Positions 1 through 4,454 of a stretch of 6,644 nucleotides of DNA are shown piece after piece. The stretch is taken from assembly GCA_900766785.1 (NCBI GenBank), contig CAAFWT010000092.1, positions 1-6,644 of the forward strand, in the 5' to 3' direction. A program made the translations under genes and the position numbers. The notes beneath the pieces are model-generated. The model saw only the letters and a list, made by a program, of their open reading frames with translations, ran no database searches and was not told the origin of the DNA. Source of the DNA: an uncultured Paraprevotella sp. (GTDB taxonomy: Bacteria > Bacteroidota > Bacteroidia > Bacteroidales > Bacteroidaceae). Every line of letters starts with the position of its first letter. Positions within the stretch are counted from its first letter, which is position 1.

Positions 1-2
1 CC

Positions 3-92
3 TCCCAGAAAATGATGGGCCAACATAAATTCAACAGGGATACCGAGAGACGAGAAGAAGAAAACAAGGGGTCGATACTAGATGATTTCTAA
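3..92 (+). CDS. Possible C-terminal fragment of a plus-strand gene, product unknown
   Basis: A reading frame is open from the left edge to a TAA at 90-92. It gives about 29 residues, very hydrophilic and charged (RDTERREEEN in the middle), ending GSILDDF. I do not recognise the protein. The acidic/basic composition followed by a short hydrophobic-acidic end looks like a natural C-terminus. The opposite strand is also open here and reads as a Phe/Leu-rich stretch, but that is what antisense of GAA-rich coding DNA looks like. If real, this gene converges with the FAS1 lipoprotein gene ending at 312. The fragment is too short to be sure; sequence left of the window would settle it. Confidence 0.35.
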   Translation, partial: SQKMMGQHKFNRDTERREEENKGSILDDF

Positions 93-311
93 CCGTTCTT
101 TGGTGTACGCATACATCCCTCCAAAATGGGGTTTTAGACGCAAACGTTTGCGACCGGGGATGCAAACGTTTGCGAGGGCGGTTGCAAACGTTTGCGGGAA
201 GGGTTGCAAACGTTTGCGTCCAAAAGGGGGTAAAATGGGCATGGAAATCCTTTAACCTATTCCAGATGAATCAAGATACGGGAAAGATGGTTCAGGAGAC
301 AGCAGAGGTGC
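93..311. other. Intergenic region containing the palindrome array
   Basis: This is non-coding DNA between the possible plus-strand gene end (92) and the stop of the FAS1 lipoprotein gene (312). Apart from the palindrome array at 132-225, similar short G- and A-rich segments flank it: CCAAAATGGGG at 120-130 and CCAAAAGGGGG at 220-230. I see no canonical hairpin plus T-run terminator for either neighbour, no tRNA-like fold and no convincing short gene. The short plus-strand frame crossing the array would start at a TTG inside a palindrome, and it continues into the antisense of the lipoprotein gene. Confidence 0.6.
132..225. repeat. Array of four 12-bp perfect palindromes with 22-bp period
   Basis: GCAAACGTTTGC occurs exactly four times, at 140-151, 162-173, 184-195 and 206-217, and each copy is followed by G. 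Start-to-start spacing is 22 bp every time, about two helical turns, so all copies face the same side of the DNA. The three 10-bp spacers (152-161, 174-183, 196-205) differ from each other but are all G-rich on this strand, so the core is conserved while the spacers drift. The outer flanks are also symmetric: 132-139 and 218-225 are inverted repeats with one mismatch, so 132-151 can pair with 206-225 at 19 of 20 positions. The core equals the centre of the PurR/LacI-family operator type known from enterobacteria. It may be a cooperative protein-binding array, a structured 3' element, or a dispersed intergenic repeat. Confidence 0.9.
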
Positions 312-2411
312 TTACCAGATGTCCTCAGGTTCTACGGGGTTGTCATACACATCCTTAGATACCCACTCCAGGTAGTCCATGTAGAACTCCTTGCGGTCGG
401 AGTCAAGTACGGACTTGATACGCAGATAGTAGGTCTTGTCTGCATCCACAAACTGTCGGGAGACGATATGGCGAAGCGTATAGGTGGTGGCTCTCTCTGT
501 GGCAGAGGAGTTCTGTATGCCTTCTGCTCCTTTCATGATGCCGTTGTTGCGCATCTGCTTGTCTTTCTCTGCATTGTACTCATCGTCGTCGCTGTCTGTA
601 AACCAACCAGTCTTCTCTGGGGTGGCGAGGGTAAGGTCGATGGGTATGCGTGTGGGGGCAAGCTTGTTCTTGTCGGTGCCCAAATAGAACTGAGCCGTTC
701 CACGGTCGCCATTGGCCAATACCTTATAGCGCAGTTCGTACACACCCGAACGGGGCACGGGTGGAAGTTTCAGCGTCACCTCATAGCGGCCCTCTGCCTT
801 GAGTTCATCGGCATTCAGGTTGCACCAGTCATAGCCATAGGAATTCAGATACACAAACCAGGTATCGTCCGAGAGGTCCATGTTCTCAAAGTACTGGTAC
901 TTACTGGTGGGCGGTATGTGGATAAACTGATGGCGGAAGTCGGTGGACTGGCATTTGCGAATGTCATTGGTCATGGCTTCGGGGAACATGGTCATGGACT
1001 CGAAGCGGATGCGCTGGCGTTGCAGGTTGTTGCGAACCTCGTCTGTATAGGCCAGTGGAGCGTCTATTCCGTAGACGATACCATTGAGCACATTATAGTT
1101 GAGCACACTGTCCGACTTGTTGTCAACGAGGCAGCCAACCTTATCCTCGTCGCAATACAATTCGTGATATGTGCCTCGGCGACCATTGTCCAGTTTGGGG
1201 AAGCGGTTGAGGTATACTCCATTACTTTCCTTGCTCTCGAAGATTTTCAGAAGCCTGCGTTTACCCATGGTGGCATAGAATTCATCCTGTGCGATGGTGA
1301 GGTTCTTGTTCTGAATGTTGTATCCCTTCTCGTTGTTGTGTATCACCAGTTTGTCTGACGAAATCTTGCAGGGCAGGATATGATAGGTAATCCACTGGTA
1401 GAGCAGGTTTTTGGGTGATGAGAAGTTGTTGTCGGCCACAAATTCGTCATCTTCGGAGTATTGATGGTTATCGAGCACCCATTGCTGAACGTCGGCTGGT
1501 GTGATGTCAGCCGGCTCTTTTCCTAAGGCTTCCCGCCAGAAGTTGTCTCTCTCGGCAAAGACGGTGAAACCATACTTCCGGTGTTCGGGCAGGTATGCTG
1601 TTCTGTGTCCAGAAGCACCGTGGAAGGTCCAACTTATCTTGTTGGCATCAAAGTCCGTGATGGCTTTGGTAAGATAGAGTTTCTCATATACCTCGTCTCT
1701 GACCTTGCTCATGGTGTCCTGCAGACCACAGGCCAGAATCACCTTGGCCGTTACCAGGAAGCCTTCTCTCTTCTTGAGGACAATCTCATTGAAGAGTTGT
1801 GTCAGGGAGAGGTCCTCCATGAAGATGACCTTGTGCATACAGTGAATCACACCATTGGTGACCTCTATGTCTTTGTTTCGGCTGTCGATGGGACAATCGT
1901 AGTTCACATAGAGACTGTCGGGCGTGTCTCCGAATCGAATACTCAGCTTGCGGTCGTTCATGTTTGCCAAAGGAAGCTCAGCATTGTTTGTCACGGGGAA
2001 CTCAGAGGTGAGGATGTAATTCTCGTCTGCTCCATCTATGATGCTGTTGTATACGATGACCTGCTTGATGGAGTCGCGTACACGGTCGGAAGGGAATGCA
2101 TCCCAGGAAGGTTCGGAGATGATGCCTTCCTCTGTCAGGTATTGCAGATAGGCATTTACGGCATCGTTGGTGGGAGCAAAACAGGTATAGTGTCCGCGTG
2201 CTGTAAGCAACTGTTTCAGAGTGGTATTGGATATGGGGCTTGCTTTTACCTCGCTCAGCAGCTTTGCATACTCGCTATATTGCGGGAAAGTACTCAGATA
2301 ACTGTATACGGTGTAGTCCTTGAATACATAGCGTGCCGATGTGTCGATGTCCTCTTTGCATGCCGCCAGGATGGAAATCATGGCCAGAATGAACAGATGT
2401 CTTACTTTCAT
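312..2411 (-). CDS. FAS1 (fasciclin) domain surface lipoprotein
   Basis: This 699-residue lipoprotein probably serves in surface adhesion or glycan binding. The N-terminus has a lipoprotein signal peptide with lipobox LAAC, giving lipidated Cys18. Cys18 is followed by KED, which fits the Bacteroidetes surface-export rule of Lys plus acidic residues, so I infer an outer-membrane, outward-facing location. The first FAS1 domain spans roughly residues 35-200: its H1 motif TCFAPTNDAV is at 76-85 and an H2-like TNGVIHCMHKVI at 185-196. A second, more diverged FAS1 domain spans about 205-452, with YGFTVFAERDNF near 280-291 and LNGIVYGID near 442-450. Residues about 455-699 form a beta-rich C-terminal domain that I cannot name. 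The ATG at 2411 is chosen because it directly precedes the signal peptide and has an A-rich leader, as is usual in Bacteroidetes. Two-FAS1 lipoproteins of this type often sit in polysaccharide-utilisation loci, and the upstream esterase and hydrolase support that here. No enzymatic motif is visible. The ligand is unknown. Confidence 0.9.
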   Translation of the reverse strand: MKVRHLFILAMISILAACKEDIDTSARYVFKDYTVYSYLSTFPQYSEYAKLLSEVKASPISNTTLKQLLTARGHYTCFAPTNDAVNAYLQYLTEEGIISEPSWDAFPSDRVRDSIKQVIVYNSIIDGADENYILTSEFPVTNNAELPLANMNDRKLSIRFGDTPDSLYVNYDCPIDSRNKDIEVTNGVIHCMHKVIFMEDLSLTQLFNEIVLKKREGFLVTAKVILACGLQDTMSKVRDEVYEKLYLTKAITDFDANKISWTFHGASGHRTAYLPEHRKYGFTVFAERDNFWREALGKEPADITPADVQQWVLDNHQYSEDDEFVADNNFSSPKNLLYQWITYHILPCKISSDKLVIHNNEKGYNIQNKNLTIAQDEFYATMGKRRLLKIFESKESNGVYLNRFPKLDNGRRGTYHELYCDEDKVGCLVDNKSDSVLNYNVLNGIVYGIDAPLAYTDEVRNNLQRQRIRFESMTMFPEAMTNDIRKCQSTDFRHQFIHIPPTSKYQYFENMDLSDDTWFVYLNSYGYDWCNLNADELKAEGRYEVTLKLPPVPRSGVYELRYKVLANGDRGTAQFYLGTDKNKLAPTRIPIDLTLATPEKTGWFTDSDDDEYNAEKDKQMRNNGIMKGAEGIQNSSATERATTYTLRHIVSRQFVDADKTYYLRIKSVLDSDRKEFYMDYLEWVSKDVYDNPVEPEDIW

Positions 2412-2486
2412 ATTGATGTCTTTTTTGATATTAGCTTTTTCCTCTGGTTACTACATCCTCTCTATGTAAACCATCACCATTCGGTG

Positions 2487-2494
2487 CAAAAATA
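2487..2494 (-). promoter_or_regulatory. Candidate Bacteroidetes -7 promoter box for the FAS1 lipoprotein gene
   Basis: Read on the minus strand this is TATTTTTG, a full match to the Bacteroidetes -7 consensus TAnnTTTG. It would place the transcription start near 2480 and leave a 5' leader of roughly 70 nt before the ATG at 2411. The -33 element (TTTG) is not clear at the expected distance; the nearest TTG upstream is too close. The surrounding DNA is AT-rich. It suggests that the lipoprotein gene can be transcribed independently of the esterase gene upstream, but short AT-rich matches arise easily by chance. Confidence 0.4.
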
Positions 2495-2610
2495 TGAATT
2501 ATTTGCAATTCCTATGGTCTGTTGTCGAGAGAATTTCCCTAATGTACCATTTTTGTAACAAATGGGTTCAAATGTCTTACATACGGCAAGTGATACCCGA
2601 TGAGCGAATG

Positions 2611-2650
2611 ATGCCTGAGGGAATAGAAATATCTGTGCAGCCTCAGGCAT
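2611..2650 (-). terminator. Perfect 10-bp inverted repeat just past the esterase stop; possible terminator or mRNA 3' hairpin
   Basis: ATGCCTGAGG at 2611-2620 and CCTCAGGCAT at 2641-2650 are perfect inverted repeats separated by 20 nt. The hairpin lies about 20 nt downstream of the esterase stop codon in the direction of transcription. There is no T-run after the stem on the minus strand, so it is not a canonical intrinsic terminator. It may mark the 3' end of the operon mRNA, protect it from exonucleases, or attenuate read-through into the FAS1 gene. Confidence 0.45.
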
Positions 2651-2669
2651 GCATCACCCTCTGCCTGTG

Positions 2670-3596
2670 TCAATAGCCCAGAAGCTTGAGCATCACTTCT
2701 CCATAGCGTTTTCCCAGTTCCCGATACCCTGCTGCATCGAAATGATTGGTATCGGCAGGATTGGCTGTGCATCCGCTTGAAGGGATGACGTGAGCGGTGG
2801 GTACATAGAGGGGCAGGCGGTCAATCTGCTCGTTGGCTTCCTTACTCTTGCCCATCTGGTCGGCATGTACCACTTCGCCTGCCAGCAAGGGAACTTCATC
2901 AGCGCTCAGCCTCAGGTCAGCCAGCAGGTCTTCGTATACCTTCTTGGCCTTCAGCGGCCATTGGGTGTCATACTTGTTGCTCTCACCCTGATGGATAAGA
3001 ATACCCTTGATGACTCCCTTGTGCTGGGCACGCAGAGCACAGTCGAGCAGACGTATATAGGGGATGTCGGCATAGGAGTGCATGGTGTTGTTGAACCATG
3101 TGGGCCAGTTGCTGCGGTCCAGTTCAGCAGGATCGTACTCCTTGAAGAAATGCTCAATACAGCATCCTCCTATGGCCACGTTGATAATACCCACACGGAT
3201 ATTCTGTGGCAGGCCCTCCACCAGAGTACGTCCAAAATAATCACAGGGGCTCAGTCCGGCATAGGCACTGTTGAGCGGAGGATTGGCTGTGTACCACTTG
3301 TATATCTCCCTTGCCTCGCCTTTGTTGTTGCCCGTGTTGGCTGCCTGTGGTACTGCTGCCATCATCTGGAAGCGGCTACTGATTCCCTCGTAGTCGCATG
3401 CCTCGGGTTTGGCATCACCCACCATGTTGGATTGCCCAAAGGCAAGGAATATATAGAAGGTGGTGTCCGGCTCACTGTAAAACTGGTTGTTCTCCATCGG
3501 ATAGGTGGCAGGACTTGATGCGAGGAAAATATGTCTTTGTGCTGATGCTCCCAGGGAGAACAGCACGAGGGTAAACAGAAGGAAGATGTGTTTCAT
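2670..3596 (-). CDS. Secreted SGNH esterase, sialate O-acetylesterase / CE6 acetylxylan esterase type
   Basis: This 308-residue secreted carbohydrate esterase probably removes acetyl groups from a polysaccharide or oligosaccharide, with xylan the most likely substrate given its neighbours. Residues 1-19 form a signal peptide ending ASA before Gln20. The frame is open 11 codons further upstream, to an ATG at 3629, but the Met at 3596 sits directly before the MKHIFLLF signal peptide and is preferred. SGNH motifs are in order: block I FGQSNMVG with nucleophile Ser56; a glycine block IGGC near 142-145; HQGESN at 202-207, typical of the SASA/CE6 family; and block V DTNHF with Asp282 and His285, the DxxH pair completing the triad. 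The length is normal for a single-domain member, and all catalytic residues are present. It lies 51 bp after the beta-trefoil gene, probably in the same operon. The exact substrate (acetylxylan, acetylated pectin or sialic acid) cannot be read from sequence alone. Confidence 0.92.
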   Translation of the reverse strand: MKHIFLLFTLVLFSLGASAQRHIFLASSPATYPMENNQFYSEPDTTFYIFLAFGQSNMVGDAKPEACDYEGISSRFQMMAAVPQAANTGNNKGEAREIYKWYTANPPLNSAYAGLSPCDYFGRTLVEGLPQNIRVGIINVAIGGCCIEHFFKEYDPAELDRSNWPTWFNNTMHSYADIPYIRLLDCALRAQHKGVIKGILIHQGESNKYDTQWPLKAKKVYEDLLADLRLSADEVPLLAGEVVHADQMGKSKEANEQIDRLPLYVPTAHVIPSSGCTANPADTNHFDAAGYRELGKRYGEVMLKLLGY

Positions 3597-3647
3597 ATGC
3601 GTGAGTGTCTGTCTGGTTAAGTGGAACATGATAGAAAGGATAGGGGA

Positions 3648-4421
3648 TTACTTGATGAGCACATTTTTTACTGTCCCGGCTGCCTCTACCACGTAGACTC
3701 CCGGCAGCAGTTCGCTCTCACTGTCCACTCGTCTCCCCTGAATGTCATATACATCGTAGTGGCTTGTGCCAGTTACCACTATGTGTCTGTCTATGGCCTG
3801 GATGCTTATCTGACTGCTTTCTGCTGTGGTGATATCATTGGGTATGGAGTTGCTGGGATAGATAATCCAAGCCCTGGAGGTGTTCTTGTGATTCTTCTTC
3901 TCAAAGATCTCCGGCCCCTTGTCAGTATCACCCACCAGCAGGTAGTTTGTGGTGGTGCCATTCAGGTAGGTCATCGTTATCTGCCCGTCACCCAATGGTG
4001 TGAACAGAATCTCATTGTTGCTGCTGGCCTTTGCCGAATAGTTGATGGAGAAGAAGGCTTCCTGCCATGAACCGCTGGTGGCTATATAACGCCAGGTGGC
4101 ACGGTTTCTCAGCTGGTAAGTGCCCTCTGTGTTGCCCGGCACCAGTATCCACTCCTGGTAAGTATTGTCTGCAGTGTGATTGGCAAGACCGAAGTGATAT
4201 TGAGTGCTTGTGCGTGAGTCGTCCTGCAGGCACATCCCTTCGTAAAGAGGATCTGCACTGAATATCTTGTAGTAGATGACATTCCCATTCTCGTCTGTCC
4301 GTGGGTAATCCTGTGCTCCTGCAGAAAGGAAGGGTATAAGGGCAATGAGTGTGGCAAAGAGGTATCGTGGACCCTTCAGTATGCCAGGGTTGCCGAAAAG
4401 GTTCCGGGTGATGAGCTTCAT
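3648..4421 (-). CDS. Small secreted protein with probable beta-trefoil (ricin-like) region and T9SS-like C-terminal tail
   Basis: This 257-residue exported protein has no visible enzymatic motif. A rather long signal peptide carries basic residues up to Arg19, then the hydrophobic core YLFATLIALIPFL, with likely cleavage after AGA (residue 36). Residues about 45-190 show repeating motifs such as QEWILVP (89-95), YQLRN (102-106), YIAT (112-115) and SRAWIIYPS (182-190). These resemble the W...P, Y.l.N, Yl pattern of ricin-type beta-trefoil carbohydrate-binding modules. Residues about 205-257 look like a Bacteroidetes C-terminal sorting domain: YDVYDIQGRRV (222-232), LLPGVYVVE (238-246) and a final KNVLIK. 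That predicts export through the type IX system or an equivalent role as a small beta-sandwich domain. It sits 33 bp after the glycosidase and 51 bp before the esterase, so it probably acts with them as a glycan-binding helper. The trefoil call is tentative because it rests on motif spacing only. Confidence 0.8.
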   Translation of the reverse strand: MKLITRNLFGNPGILKGPRYLFATLIALIPFLSAGAQDYPRTDENGNVIYYKIFSADPLYEGMCLQDDSRTSTQYHFGLANHTADNTYQEWILVPGNTEGTYQLRNRATWRYIATSGSWQEAFFSINYSAKASSNNEILFTPLGDGQITMTYLNGTTTNYLLVGDTDKGPEIFEKKNHKNTSRAWIIYPSNSIPNDITTAESSQISIQAIDRHIVVTGTSHYDVYDIQGRRVDSESELLPGVYVVEAAGTVKNVLIK

Positions 4422-4454
4422 GAGATGCTATGCAATAAATATAGTATTGTGTGA

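Larger units (their letters stand above)
2412..2669. other. Intergenic region between esterase and FAS1 lipoprotein genes
   Basis: These 258 bp are much longer than the 33- and 51-bp gaps between the other genes, and more AT-rich near the FAS1 gene. The region holds the inverted repeat at 2611-2650 and the candidate -7 box at 2487-2494. The leader just before the ATG at 2411 is A-rich on the minus strand, including a run of six A, which favours translation initiation in Bacteroidetes. No start codon with a convincing small protein is seen. The spacing suggests a transcription boundary, or at least a regulated step, between the two genes. Confidence 0.6.

Noticed and set aside
1..92. Minus-strand Phe/Leu-rich reading that looks like a membrane segment
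   Set aside because: It is the expected antisense of GAA-rich coding DNA, has no good start after its upstream stop except a late ATG near 32, and the plus-strand reading is more natural. It stays a weak alternative because the window ends here.
140..217. CRISPR array
   Set aside because: The 12-bp palindromic repeats with 10-bp spacers are far too short for CRISPR repeats and spacers, and no cas gene is visible.
140..217. Plasmid-type iteron origin
   Set aside because: Regular spacing is iteron-like, but iterons are usually direct, non-palindromic repeats beside a rep gene and an AT-rich stretch. Neither is seen, and the spacers are G-rich.
170..358. Short plus-strand open frame across the palindrome array
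   Set aside because: It starts at a TTG inside a palindrome, has no protein features and ends inside the antisense of the FAS1 gene.
468..1358. Long plus-strand open frame (296 codons) opposite the FAS1 lipoprotein gene
   Set aside because: It is antisense to a gene with a clear signal peptide and FAS1 motifs. Its translation shows no domain, and its openness follows from the codon use of the real gene.
1581..2558. Plus-strand open frame of 325 codons overlapping the start of the FAS1 gene
   Set aside because: It covers the signal peptide and first FAS1 domain of the real gene in antisense, has no recognisable motif, and runs through the intergenic promoter region.
2790..3518. Plus-strand open frame of 242 codons opposite the esterase
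   Set aside because: The minus strand here carries all SGNH motifs in order, so the plus-strand frame is a shadow.
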